This document shows positions 1 to 10,947 of a DNA stretch of 64,000 nt, one piece after another. The translations under genes were made by a program, and so were the position numbers. The DNA lies in NCBI GenBank assembly GCA_033439795.1, contig JAUTDP010000011.1, forward strand, positions 2,418,001-2,482,000, read 5' to 3'. Within the stretch, counting starts at the first letter, position 1; each line of letters begins with the position of its first letter. The notes beneath the pieces are model-generated. The model was not told the DNA's origin. It worked only from the letters and a program-made list of their open reading frames with translations, and made no database searches. This stretch comes from Sordaria brevicollis (Eukaryota > Ascomycota > Sordariomycetes > Sordariales > Sordariaceae).

Positions 1-2
1 AC

Positions 3-365
3 TACGCAGCTGCCAAGGCCGGCGTTTCGGCTCTGCACCGCTCTCTGACCGCCGAGCTGGCCCAGACCCATCCCAACATCCGCACCGTCCTCGTTACTCC
101 CGGTCAGCTCAGCACGCCGCTATTCTATGGGGTGCAGACGCCCAACAGCTTCTTCGCGCCCGTAGTGGAGCCGGTGGACGTGGCCAAGGAGGTGATCGCG
201 GCCATTGATGGCGGACTGAGCACCCAGATTGGCATGCCGTTGTATGCGAGGTGGATTGATTGGTATAATGTCTTGCCGGTGGGGTTGCAGAAGATTGCGA
301 GGCGGTTGGCGCAGGTTGATACGTCGATGAAGACGTTTGTGGGTAGGAATAAGAAGGGGCAGTGA
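3..365 (+). CDS. Short-chain dehydrogenase/reductase, C-terminal part (5' end outside window)
   Basis: The frame is open from the first bases and ends with TGA at 363-365, giving the last 120 residues. It begins inside the classical SDR active site: a Tyr-Ala-Ala-Ala-Lys (YxxxK) motif lies at the very start, which supplies the catalytic tyrosine and lysine. A TPGQ(L/S)TPLF stretch about 30 residues later matches the conserved 'PG' strand that follows the active site and contacts the NAD(P) cofactor. The C-terminal half (WIDWYNVLP..LQKIARRL) resembles membrane-associated SDRs of the RDH/DHRS/17-beta-HSD type, which reduce or oxidise lipid or steroid-like carbonyls. The substrate cannot be read from this fragment. 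The N-terminal Rossmann segment with its TGxxxGxG motif lies upstream of the window. The SDR assignment is firm; the subfamily is inference. Confidence 0.85.
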   Translation, partial: YAAAKAGVSALHRSLTAELAQTHPNIRTVLVTPGQLSTPLFYGVQTPNSFFAPVVEPVDVAKEVIAAIDGGLSTQIGMPLYARWIDWYNVLPVGLQKIARRLAQVDTSMKTFVGRNKKGQ

Positions 366-842
366 ACAAAAGGCGAGATGTGATGTATGAATAGTGTGTG
401 GGTGAGTGAAAAGCATGGGTAATTTGCGCTGGTTCGCTAATGTAATGGCATTGAGATGGTCACGGTGTATAAAAAGGTTGCATGATTCAAAGCGTATAGG
501 GATTGACATATGGAGAAAGTTCCGGCATATAATCCGCACAAATCCAAAAGTTGCGTGAAGTCAATGAACGAATGAGCATGCTCTCGACACAGAAAGTCTT
601 TATAGTTGGAATAAACTGAGATCGGAATTCCGGAGGAAGTTAGCACCAAGTTCTTGATCTGATAAGAGTCCTGGTCTGTGAATAACAGCATAGCGCCAGA
701 CGAGGGTATATGCGTATCGTACATGGACACTACTCGATAATGAGAGCTCAAATAGAAGCCACAGACTACATATTCTTCATATTTGAAGACCAGAGACCGG
801 CATTTCGCGGAAGTCGATGTTTTTTTCACTTGCAATCCTGAC
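366..842. other. Intergenic, no gene seen
   Basis: This is probably the 3' untranslated region of the SDR gene followed by spacer. Short open frames occur on the minus strand, but none has a recognisable domain or splice structure. Confidence 0.5.
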
Positions 843-996
843 CTCTTCCTCTCTTCCTCTCTTCCTCTCTTCCTCTCTTCCTCTCTTCCTCTCTTCCTCT
901 CTTCCTCTCTTCCTCTCTTCCTCTCTTCCTCTCTTCCTCTCTTCCTCTCTTCCTCTCTTCCTCTCTTCCTCTCTTCCTCTCTTCCTCTCTTCCTCT
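843..996. repeat. CTCTTCCT octanucleotide tandem repeat, about 19 copies
   Basis: An almost perfect array of the 8-bp unit CTCTTCCT runs for about 154 bp. Because 8 is not a multiple of 3 and the unit contains no stop in any phase, all frames stay open, giving Leu/Ser/Pro/Phe repeats on one strand and Arg/Glu/Lys/Gly repeats on the other. These open frames are a by-product of the repeat. The array is a strand-asymmetric polypyrimidine tract, likely to be length-polymorphic and able to form triplex (H-DNA). Confidence 0.95.
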
Positions 997-1705
997 CCCT
1001 TGATCAGCTGCCCACAGCTGACAACTGACACTCACCTAGTAAACAACAAGCGCAACTTGGCCAAGCCATCCATACATACACTCTTCTCTAGTTTCTCTAG
1101 CTTGCCCTTCATAGTTCCATCTTTTTGAATCAGTTCTAACGGAACAATGTGTAGTTGGAGGGGCGGTTTGGCACGACCCGTTTATTTACCATTTTCACGG
1201 AAATGGCAGATAAACACGTTTTTCCTGGTTTCGAACCCCCGAGTGCGCGTTTTCTTCTTCTTCTTTCCCTTTTCTCTTTCTATGTTCAGGTTGATGGTGA
1301 CCCTGGAAGTGCATTGACTGGGAGTTTTGAAGGCTAGCAGCAACCCAGTCCAAGTTCATGTACATAGCGCGTGACACTTCACGATATACGACTCACGAGC
1401 ACTCAGATTTGTCTTCCACAAGCCCCGTAGGCTTTCACGGCCCTCTGGATACTACTACATGATGTCTGGTTGACTAGTCTTTCATGTTTGATCAGCCAGT
1501 ATTGCTCCTTCTCCTTCAATCCCCGAGTGTCTTGCCCTCTTTCCTTCGCTCCTTCCCCCTCCCACCGGCAACCCACATCCGACACCGGACACTCAGCAAC
1601 CAACCGCCAACACCCAAGCCGTACCTTCCCTGAGAGACCCTCACTTGCCCTTTATAACCCGATCCTTTCGATCAGTCATTCACCAAGCAAACCAAGCAAG
1701 AAAAA
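997..1705. other. Intergenic spacer upstream of the tRNA gene
   Basis: No supported gene. A second, shorter pyrimidine-rich patch lies at 1250-1285. A T-arm-like string near 1226-1245 does not fold into a tRNA. Confidence 0.5.
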
Positions 1706-1801
1706 GCGCGGTTAGTGTAGTGGTTTAGCACTCTCGTTTCCCATCTCTCGAGCGAGTGGACAGTGTAACGAGCGGCCCGGGTTCGAGCCCCGGACTGCGC
1801 A
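1706..1801 (+). tRNA. tRNA-Gly(CCC) with a 23-nt intron
   Basis: A full cloverleaf can be drawn. The acceptor stem 1706-1712 pairs with 1794-1800 (seven pairs, one G-T wobble), with discriminator A at 1801. The D arm is GTGT/GCAC. The anticodon stem CTCGT (1733-1737) pairs with ACGAG (1768-1772). The T arm CCGGG/CCCGG (1777-1781 with 1789-1793) encloses TTCGAGC. The anticodon loop reads TT-CCC-A and is interrupted after position 37 by an intron at 1744-1766, the canonical place for nuclear tRNA introns removed by the tRNA splicing endonuclease. Anticodon CCC decodes GGG glycine. The A box (TAGTGTAGTGG-like) and B box (GGTTCGAGCCC) of the internal Pol III promoter are visible, and TTTT at 1807-1810 starts a Pol III termination region. 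Confidence 0.92.
1744..1766 (+). other. tRNA-Gly(CCC) intron
   Basis: These 23 nt lie between nucleotides 37 and 38 of the anticodon loop. Removing them restores a 7-nt loop with anticodon CCC. The intron contains a short CTCGAG-type self-complementary patch that could extend the anticodon stem in the precursor. Confidence 0.85.
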
Positions 1802-2665
1802 TACGATTTTGCTTCTTTTCATTACTTTTTGGCGGTTGAACGCTATAACTGAACTGGATATCGATACGTGGGAACACGCACGGATGGATGAATGTTCATG
1901 CTCGTTCTTGATGGGATGCGGTCCCAACTTCAGTCTGCTATTTTATGTTCTTGTCTGTCTGGACTTGAGTGAGGTGAAACAACGCACACTACAAACATTG
2001 TTTATGGAGGGCATGGAACAACCTCAGTTTCCACGAGGATATCGCACCCTGCAAAATTCCAAGAATACTGTATCATGGGATAAGAAGAATTATCGCTGAT
2101 AGACAAAGACATGAAGACGAAAGTGTAACGCACACTGGCTATTTTCGTAATCATTTATCTCCTTGGCTACATTGAAGCCATCAAATTGTGCTCATAGAGC
2201 TTCTATCAGCTACATAGTCGGATATGCCTCCGCGTCTCGGGCACATGTCGTTACTCGACCTTGGCTCTATGTTGATGTCTCCTCTTGACGGCGACGTGGC
2301 TACCAATGACGGATAAAAGCACCTGAGTTGATGTATAGTACCCAGATCGCGGACCATGGAGAGTGTCTGGACTAGGACTTACGACAAGCGGGGGCAGATT
2401 CTAAATAAGAGACCTAACGGTACCTTGGTATATTAAATCGAAGTATGTCCGGGTCGCAGATGATGAATGGCGAGGATCAGTAACAGTCACGTTCAGGCCG
2501 TTCAACTCTCACCGAAAGGCAAAGAGTAGATAAAAGTAATAAGAAAGGAGATTGGTTCATATCAACCGTGGTATCATCATCGTAACATCCATCTTCTGCC
2601 CATCCATATCCTCAACCTCCGTCGCCATCTTCTGCTATTACTCCAGTTCCCTTCTTAGAACTCAT
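1802..2665. other. Intergenic, no gene seen
   Basis: A Pol III T-run lies just after the tRNA gene. Further on is spacer and presumably the 3' untranslated region of the minus-strand gene ending at 2666. Confidence 0.5.
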
Positions 2666-3377
2666 TTAGCTCTCAACAGCGAGAGCCCTAACGCCAACCA
2701 ACAACTTGCCATCAGGACTCGGGCTAACAACCCAATACTCCACCCTCACACTGTCCTTAACAACCCGGTAAACCATCACGGTCTTCCCCTCGCTCGCCTC
2801 CGTCACGGCGTCGATCAGGTCGGTATAGTCTCCATTACGGTCCCAGTTGACAGGGTCGGAGATCTCGATCTCGGCTTCGGATGGGTTGGGGTGGTTAATT
2901 AGGGTGGCGAAGGTTTCTGTTATTTAATGTCTCGGGTTAGCATGTATTTCTTATCCGTGCTGTTCTATGCCTTTTCCACTCCTGATTCCCTGCCTCCCAT
3001 GCCCTCCTCTTGCCAATCTCCCCTGGTCCATCTCTCTCCAATCTGGTTCTACCTCTCCCCCCCTTCCCTCCCCTTACCCACCCACCTCCTTCGATTAAAA
3101 ATACCGAGCAAAACGTACCTTCATCAGGCAACCCCCCCTTCCCATATCTCAACGCAACTCCCTCAAACGGCTCATCCGCATCGCTAACATAGAATTTATC
3201 ACCCTTGTCCAACGCCTTCGCAATCGGTCCAGGCAGCTCAACCCCCTCATCGCGAGTCTTGAACCCGTTTCCGCCAACCTTTTGGGTAGCCGGGTCGGGC
3301 CGGTCGCGAGGGTAGCCGACGGAGGGGTCCTCGTTGGCTTTGTTGAGGAAGGAGAGGTAGGCGTCGTCGGAGGCCAT
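2666..3377 (-). CDS. Conserved fungal protein of unknown function, 169 aa, one intron
   Basis: The gene model is exon 1 3377-3119 and exon 2 2916-2666, with the intron 2917-3118 (202 nt; donor GTACGT, branch-like GCTAAC, acceptor CAG). The intron splits a Glu codon in phase 1, and the two exons total 510 nt including TAA. The protein starts MASDDAYLSFLNKANED. A lysine/aspartate-rich N-terminal segment contains an FYVSD.DEPFE motif near residues 60-72. After the splice it continues into EETFATLI, SDPVNWD, and a C-terminal beta-rich stretch (KTVMVYRV..VRVEYWVV) ending ALAVES. No signal peptide or membrane segment is seen. I recall small ascomycete proteins that begin this way, but no function is known to me. 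An in-frame ATG 57 nt upstream (3434) would add 19 low-complexity Thr/Pro residues. I prefer the 3377 start because the conserved part begins there. Confidence 0.8.
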
Positions 3378-4531
3378 TTTGGGGGTTGTTGATAGAGTGC
3401 GGGTTGGAGGGTTGGTGGGGGAGGTGGTGGGCAAGCGAGGTTTCGTGACGGTGGTGATGTGGCGCGAGAGTGGAAGGGCGAGGAGACGTGAAGCTGGCCG
3501 GTTTAAACGGAGAAGTGTCGTTGTGGTTGATCGGGAGAGAGCTGAAGCTGTGGGCGTCTGGTGTTCGAGTAAGATGTGCGTATTAGCTTTGTTGTTCGTC
3601 GAGAAGTTCGTTGGTGTTCGGAGGAAGAGCAGCCAGAAAACAAGAATGAAAGATGTCAGGGAGTCCAGACCATGTTCTGTGATTGTTCGAAGGAATGCGC
3701 GGATGGGACGACAACGACAATCACTGTAGTCAGGTGGGCTGTGTCTTGGTGGGATGCTGTGGACGAACGAACGAACGAAGAAGGGTCCCGATGATGTAAC
3801 CTGCAGTAGCTGAAAACCAATTAGGAATGGTGGATCTGACCTTCGGTTAGAGGTGGGGTAGCTTGAACCAATCAGTGAGTTGGATGAGTGAGAGGTCGAT
3901 CAGGCTTTGATATCCGGAGATTCCATTCAACAACACCCGTATATACAGGCACGACTTCAAGCAGACCACGATAAAGGACAACTGTAAGAAGCAAACGGAG
4001 ACAGGTGAGGAGGACAAAAATCACGTCAAGTAGTGTGTACTCTCATCGAGGGAATGAGAGCTTCGTCACAAGAAGGGAAGCAAAACGGCCAAGGCAAACG
4101 AGATGTTCTCTCACAGCAGAGAGGCAACAGATGCTCTCTTCACACACACGAGTATCCGCCATATTAACCAGTGTATCATAGACCTATTAGTCAAAGACGT
4201 TCTCGTCGAGAGCCCAGGAGTCCGACACCCAGACAGCCTAAGCACGGCTTCTCTAGTCACAAGCCATAAGAACCAAGAGCCCATCGAATCCGTATGCAAC
4301 ACAAAAGATCTTCGAACATTCATAGAACACACATATCACAAGCAGTGAAGCAAAATACTCTTGACAGTACAGTGGGATCAACGTTTCATTGTTCTTCAAC
4401 AGCTTTTTATTAAGCCGTAAATGCTAAGGTATAAAGTCCCATTTCCCGACCTTGACCCGAAAGAGCAACGAAAAAACCTTGACACCAATGCAACCCGACC
4501 AACAAGGAAATCAACCGCAGCAGCCAATAAT
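3378..4531. other. Intergenic region between the 169-aa gene promoter and the RPL3 3' end
   Basis: It holds the promoter and leader of the minus-strand gene starting at 3377 and the 3' untranslated region of RPL3. The open frames here have no domain and are not supported. Confidence 0.5.
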
Positions 4532-6310
4532 TTAAGAGCTGGCAGCGAGATCCTTCTTGAGGGTACCCTGGTACTGCTTCTTCTCGGCAGGGGTCTGGAA
4601 AGCACCATGACCGAACTCCGAGGAGGTGTCGATCCACTTGAGCTCGACCTTCTCGAGGGCCTTGCGGGAGGTGTGGATGAACATGGACTTGCGGAGAGTC
4701 ATGACTCTCTTCTTGACACCGGGAACGGAGCCCTTGACCATGACGAAGTCGTTGTTGATCTCGCCATAGCGGACGAAGCCACCCATGCTGGAAAGGAGTT
4801 AGTTTTGGCAGTCTTTTAGGGCGCAAATCGGGGGATACATACGGGGTGATCTTCTTCTTGGTGACATCGACCTCAGTGGCGGCAGAGTCCTCAGCATCGC
4901 CCTTGCCAATGCGGTAGATCTTGTGGTTGACCGAGGTACGGTGGTGGTAACCAGCCTGACCAGCGCGGGCAACAGTCCACTGGACGTGGGAAGGATGCCA
5001 AGCACCGATACAAGCGACCTTGCGGAGACCCTTGTGAGTCTTGCGAGGAAGCTTCTTGGTGCCCCAACGAGCAGTGACACCGGTGAAACCGTGACCCTTG
5101 GTGACGGCAATGACGTCGATGACCTCGTCCTTCTCGAAGATGGAGTCGATGGAGACGGGCTTCTCGAAGAGGCCGTGGCCGAACTCGACCTTGTCGGCGA
5201 CGGAGCCACCGTTGATCTGGATCTCCATAAGGTGGGCCTTCTTCTGCTTGAGGGGAGTCTTGCGGATCTGGGTGTGGGCAAGAACACGGACGACGGTGCA
5301 GTACTTCTTGATGCGCTCGAGCTCGCGGGTGATGGCGGCACCGGAGTTCTCGGAGTGCTTCTTGACGTACTTGGTGAAGGCCTTCTTCTTGGACTTGTAC
5401 CAGTTCTTGTAGAAGCGGCGCTTGACCTCGTCGGACAAGTGCTCAGCCCAGACGGTGGTGAGGGAGCGGAGACCGCGGGGAGTCTCGATGTACTAGTATC
5501 GGGGTTAGATATACAACAGGTCGTGCTAGGCCGTTCACCGGCAGCTGGACAGGATCAAAGACTTACGCCAACCAGACCCACAACGATCATCTGCGAGAGA
5601 TGTTAGCCATTGACACAAAAAGAGCCAAGCGGGCTGCGTTGTACGTACAGGAGGGGTATCAATGATGGTCACAGCCTCAACGACCTCCTTCTTGTGAGCC
5701 TTGGCGCCGGGGCGGTCGAGGTCGCGGACGATGGTGGTCATGCCAGCCTTGTAGCCCATGGCGGCGGTGAGGTGGACGGGCTTCTTGGGGTCATCCTTAG
5801 GGAACCTGTCATGATGGACGCGCAACTGGTCAGCCTCTCTGTTCGCAACACCCTATTGCCTCCAAGTTCCAATCGCAAAGATCCAAAACTGCTGGCGATA
5901 GTGTCGCCGACGGTGACAGAAGATGAAGCTTGAACTTACGACTTGACCTTTCCCCTGTGGCGGGCCGCGCGCTTGCGGGGAAGGTAGGCCAGCGAACCGT
6001 GGCGGGGAGCCTCGTACTCTGAAGCAATCGAGTCAGCATCAAAAGGACGTTCAAGTTGTTGTTGTTGTTGCCATTGAGGTCCAGATCGCGATCACGCATT
6101 GCTGCTGCACTCCAAAATCGAGTCGCCGAAAAAAATTTCGAAAATTTCGGTTTATCGCGACGACCGTCTCTCGGATGGAAAAAGCTTTGCTCCCATCGCT
6201 TCTTTCGAATTCGTGGATTGCGTTGTGTGATAAATCGACAAAATGACCGTATCTCTGGCTGTATCGACGAGGGCGACGACAATGAGGCGTTACTTACTAC
6301 GGTGAGACAT
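4532..6310 (-). CDS. rpl3: 60S ribosomal protein uL3 (RPL3), 392 aa, six exons
   Basis: uL3 is a core protein of the large ribosomal subunit. Its globular domain sits on the solvent side and a long central extension reaches towards the peptidyl-transferase centre. The exons, in coding order, are 6310-6298 (13 nt), 6018-5940, 5805-5649, 5590-5567 (24 nt), 5492-4843 and 4787-4532; the sum of 1179 nt gives exactly 392 codons plus stop. All introns are GT-AG with good donors (GTAAGT, GTAAGT, GTACGT, GTAAGT, GTATGT). The protein begins MSHRKYEAPRHG, which is invariant in eukaryotic uL3. It carries the MGYKAGMT motif, the central [21 protein letters not shown] loop that approaches the catalytic centre, and ends in the [15 protein letters not shown] tail. 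The length equals that of other fungal uL3 proteins. The 279-nt first intron lies after the fourth codon, as in many fungal ribosomal protein genes, and may help expression. Confidence 0.98.
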
Positions 6311-7773
6311 GACTGCTGATGATCCCAAGTACCCGGGTTGTTGATGGTCGAGTGGGAAAAAGTTCACTACCGCGAAAACAAAATCAAGAAGTATCGCCAG
6401 AGAAATTGGACCACCCCAAAATTTTGTGGGAGTGGTGTGGAATTGGACCGTGCACGGGCCGCTAGTGCAGCGGAGCCCTAACTTTTGCGCCAGCCCTTGT
6501 CCGCCTTCACTCCATTCACTTGGGCTGTTCTTTCGAGGCCGCCGTCCAGTCCAGCCAACCAGCGATGTTCAGCCAAGCCCAGACCAATCCACCCCACAGA
6601 AGCTACCTGGTGCGCTTAGCGTTCCTGGCTGGTCATTCACTGGTGGCACTACAATAACCGTTTAAAATGCTGCTCGTATGGCAGAACGTGACTTTGGCCT
6701 CTGCGTGTAAGTCCATCATCGTCGCCGTCGCCATAGTAGAATACCGGTTTGACCTTAATTGGGATACTCTTCGGAGCTGCTCGTGGTAACTGAACCTCTC
6801 AGGGTAGCCGTCATCAAACTTTCACATATCGAGCCTCAGCCTCCGTTGTACCTCAACTTGCCTGATCCGTGCTGATCGTGAAGCTGCTTCGATTCTGGCG
6901 TCCATGGTCTCACGAGGAGGAGGATGATGTGCTTCGAGGTGCTAGACAGCAAGCTCTGAAATAAAGCCTAGATGTCTCTGGGTATCCCGTGCGTTTTCCA
7001 ACCGCAGCCATACCGTAAAAGTTGCCTTCTTCTGTACAAATCTACGTCTCTGGCCATGTACAGAGGCATAGCCATGAACAGCATGGTGATCATAAAAGCA
7101 CGTGGGTTTGGTTTACATGTGTAGCATGGCGGGAATACGTGGTCAAAGAGAATGTTAGCTGCAAGGAACAACCAGGCAAGTATGATATCTCATCTCCTTG
7201 ATCCTTCATGCCGTCATAAGACCTTTCAACAGTTTTATTTCTCACGTGTCACTAACGACGACCTTGCATTTTAACACCTAAGCCGTTTAACTAAAGACAG
7301 TCATAATCATGTTCTCTAACTACCTAGCATCTATTGCAACGCAGCGAGTATATCTCCATCTCTTGAAACTTATTGCTCTCCCCCTTCCCGCTGTTGACAT
7401 TCCAACGACGCATAACATACGGTACACACGCTTCTATTCCAAACACAGGTCATAACGTTGTATGTACATATACCGATCCCATTTTACATCTCCTTCCAGA
7501 ACGTAGTAGCCATGAACTACTTCACATCCTGAGGTTTCCAGGTTTAGGCACACCAAAGATCCTAGTAACTGCAAGCACCTCCAAGAATCAAACCCCCTTT
7601 ATGTGCGAAGATCTTGGCTGCCCGGATTGTTTGCAGTTGCTGAGACCGTTACTGTATCCCTCCTGATCCCTGGTCTCCCATCATCATGCATGTGATATGG
7701 TAAGCTACGTTCCTGGGCAAACGAAACAAACATGACTTCGTGAAAAAAATCCTGAAGGCTAAATAGCAACCAA
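6311..7773. other. RPL3 promoter and intergenic spacer up to the 3' end of the Cyc8-like gene
   Basis: A near-palindromic CCCAAAATTTTGTGGG-type element lies around 6415-6432, about 105 nt upstream of the RPL3 start; its role is unknown. The remainder includes the 3' untranslated region of the minus-strand gene ending at 7774. No gene is supported. Confidence 0.5.
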
Positions 7774-10700
7774 TCAGTTACTTTCCGTCTTTTGTCCCAT
7801 GATGCCGTTGAAGCTGCCGCTCGAAGAAGCACCGTTCTTCGACTCGTTTGCTGCAGGGCCGGATCCAGACGAAGGGCCGGGAATGATGCCACCCTTCTTG
7901 TCCTCCTCTCCGCTATCGTCGTAGTCCTCGTCGACTTCCATCTTACGGGCCGCACGCTCGGGTTCATTGACGATGGGGTGTTGCTGCGCCGGAGGATGAT
8001 CCATCCTTCGATCTTCGGGAGCGGGCGGATGCGCGGGGCCTGGACCTTGCTGCTGGGGTCCCGGTCCTTGCTGTTGAGGTCCGTGGCCTTGCTCGTGGAT
8101 GAGGTTCTGCATTGGGGCCGGACCCTGCTGCATCGGCGGCAAATGGGTAGGGGCAGTGTGCGACTGAGGATGATGAGCAGCCTCGGAAGGATGGTACCCT
8201 TCATTCTGGTGGCGCTGCTCCTCAGCCCGGCGCATATCCTCCATGCGACGCTGTTCCTCAACTCGCCGCTGCTCCTCGACCCTACGAGAATCTTCCATGC
8301 GACGTTCATCGAAGCGACGAGCCTCCGAAGAGTTACGACGAGCATAGGGGGGCTCCATTCGTGGCGGGCTCATCGAGGGGCGACGATGCCTGTGGTCATC
8401 CATGCGAGCGCGAGCATCATCCGTCGCAGGCTTCTTCACCTCCCGCTCCTCTTCCCACTCCCGCATTCTCTTGGGGCCAACCGAAGGAGGGCGGGGATCA
8501 TGCTCCCTTTGGTGAGGAGGTTCACCAGCCATGCCTGGCTGAGGCGGGTGAGGAGGGCCTTGCTCAGGACCGCCAGGACCGCCCTGCTCACCATGCGGAG
8601 GGTACGGCGGCTGATGCTGAGGATAGGCTGACTTGGGAGAAGGCATGCGGTTCTCGTGCATGTGGGGCGGTCTGCCATCAGTCCTAGGGCTGTTGGTGTT
8701 GTAATGTCCCATGGGGTTGGGAGGAGGAGGGCCGTTTGGGCCGGGACCGGAGTTGGAAGGGAGAACGTTCTGGGGACCAGCGTAGTTCGGGTTCCTGACT
8801 CTTCCACTGACACCACCCTCCCTAGGAGGCTGTGGGCCTTGCTGTTGATGCTGCTGCTGAGGATGCTGTTGGTGCTGTTGTTGGGGCGGAGGAGGAGGGG
8901 GCGGAGGAGCGTAGTGAGCCTGGGGAGGGGTAGGTCCTCTTCTGAGAGGCTCGGGCGCCCTGTTGGCCTCCTGATAAGGCCTCATTTGCTGCTCCTGTCG
9001 CGGGCTGGGCTGTCTTTGAAGCGGCGGAGCGGGACCACCACGAAAGGGCTCCCGGTCTTGGCCCGAGGCATATGGATTGGGCGGTTGGGGAGGAGGGTTG
9101 ATGTCGGAAATTCTTCCGCTCCACGAATTGCCTCCCTGGCCAGGGCCAGGACCACCGTTGTGCATCGGCTGAGGCGGCTGATGAGGAGGTTGACCTGAGC
9201 CTGAGCCCGCCCACTGAGGGCCCGGAGGACCAACGGCACCGGATGCGTTGTAGGTCTGAGGGTGGATATCAGTGGGCATCGGGACTGATCCCGGGGGTCC
9301 GCCACCGTTCGCTTGCCCGTTCCGGAGTAGCTGCAACCTGGTCTTGATATGCGGGTTGTTGGGGTCCAGTTCGGCAGCCCGCTGATATGCGTCCAGAGCA
9401 TCGCTGATCTGGTTATTGCAAGACTCGTACAGAGTGCCAAGATCATACCAAACCTCCGAGATGAAGGGGTTAAGCCTGATGGCCCTTGAGTAGGCATCCA
9501 AGGCGTCACGATACTGGTTGATCTGGTAGTACAGCACACCAATCGAGCACCAGAAAGTGGGGTTTCTACCATCGCGGTAGACGGCTTGCTGATAGGCCTC
9601 ATAGGCCTTGGGGTACTTTTGAAGTTGCATATAGCACCGACCGAGCAAGTACCAGCTCTGAGCATCGGTTCCGTCTGGTTCGCGTTCAAAAACTGCTTGT
9701 CAGCCGACGAGCACCATAAGGCGAAACGTACTTTGAACTTACCAGCTGAAACGGACTGATTCAGGTACTCGATCGCCTTTTCCTGGCTGGCAACCGAGTT
9801 GCTTTGCTGGTGATGCAACCAGCCCAACTGCTGAAGAACCTTGGCGTGCTTTGGGTCACGTTGCAGCACCCGCTCGTAGGCTTGTTTGGCACCGTCATAC
9901 TGCCAGGGCGTTAGAATGCCGGATCAAAGGAACGAAACGGAAAATATATGGGTGACTTACATCCTTCTGTTGTTCATGAACGTGTCCAATCTGGAACCAG
10001 ATGTCCTCTTCGGTCAGAGGAGTAGGGGGTGAGTTGACAATATATCTAAAGCACTGTTGACAGGTAAGCAAGCTGTCTCATGGTGACCAAGTCTGCAAGG
10101 AAATGTTAGCTTACATCGAGGGATTGCTGGTACTTGTGCTGCTGCTTGTATATTATGCCGAGGCGGAAGTATATCTCATGAGCCTTGTCAAAGTTGGGGT
10201 CCATGGCCATGACCTGCGAGAAGGCTTCTTCGGCATGATCCAAAGAGCCATAGCGGTCATAGAGAATACCGATGCCATACCAAAGCCTCGGCTCCTACAG
10301 TGAAACGCGAACGGTAAGCCAAGTGCTGAAAAAAAAACAAGGCACGCTTAAGGGGGTATAAGAGAACTCACCTTAGGGTTGGGAAGGTTGACCAGGGCCG
10401 CCTGGTACGCAGCGTATGCTTGTTGAAGATCCTCCATCATAAGGTAACAATGTCCTGCAGCGATGTGGTTAGGTCTTGGGCAACGGTCTAGACTCGACGT
10501 AGAAGGGCCGCTTACCGAGGCTGCCCCAGGCTTCACCGTTTGTGGGCTCGATCTTGAGGATCCTCTGCAGATATTCTGACGCCTTGGGGAAATCCTCGCG
10601 TGCTCTCAGGACAACGCTGGCAGCATTCATGGCAGTCACCGAGTTGGGGTTGGCAGCAAGAGCCCTTTCATAAGCCTCGAGAGCCTCGTTATGGTTCCCC

Positions 10701-10947
10701 ATGAGCTCGGACACGGAACCTATCAATCATGCTGGTTAGCATCATTGCGCATTGAGCCATCAGAGGTAGCCAGCAAAGGGCGTGGAGGTTACATACCAAT
10801 TCCAATCCACACATTCTCAGTCAAGTTCATAAAAGCCTGTCTTTGCTGATTCCAGGTAGGGATCGGAGGCGGCGGCGGGCCTGGGGGTCCTGGAGGACCA
10901 TGGTGCATTTGCATCTGCATCGGGGGGGAGGGGTGATGGTTTGCCAT
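7774..10947 (-). CDS. rcm-1: TPR transcriptional co-repressor, Cyc8/Ssn6 (RCM-1) ortholog, 922 aa
   Basis: Cyc8/Ssn6 pairs with Tup1 (RCO-1 in Neurospora) and is recruited by DNA-binding repressors to silence glucose-, stress- and development-regulated genes in the nucleus. The exons, in coding order, are 10947-10797, 10719-10516, 10454-10372, 10294-10115, 10053-9961, 9899-9743 and 9674-7774; the sum of 2769 nt gives 922 codons plus stop, and every intron is GT-AG. After a Met/His/Pro-rich start (MANHHPSPPMQMQMHHG), roughly residues 40-405 are tandem tetratricopeptide repeats, for example HNEALEAYERALAANPNS, EEAFSQVMAMDPNF, YPKAYEAYQQAVYRDGRNP and YRDALDAYSRAIRLNPF, the array typical of Ssn6. 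The C-terminal half is disordered: Pro/Gly/Gln/His-rich, then an Arg/Glu charged stretch with repeated RRMED/RRVEEQ units, and an acidic tail (EVDEDYDDSGEED). The symbol follows Neurospora usage and is an orthology inference from the TPR order. Confidence 0.93.

Noticed and set aside
777..1128. Repeat-peptide open frames of 69-103 codons on both strands
   Set aside because: Produced by the octanucleotide microsatellite, which has no stop in any frame.
1220..1260. T-arm-like string GGTTTCGAACCCCC followed by T-rich sequence
   Set aside because: The five-pair T stem, acceptor stem and anticodon arm cannot be formed on either strand.
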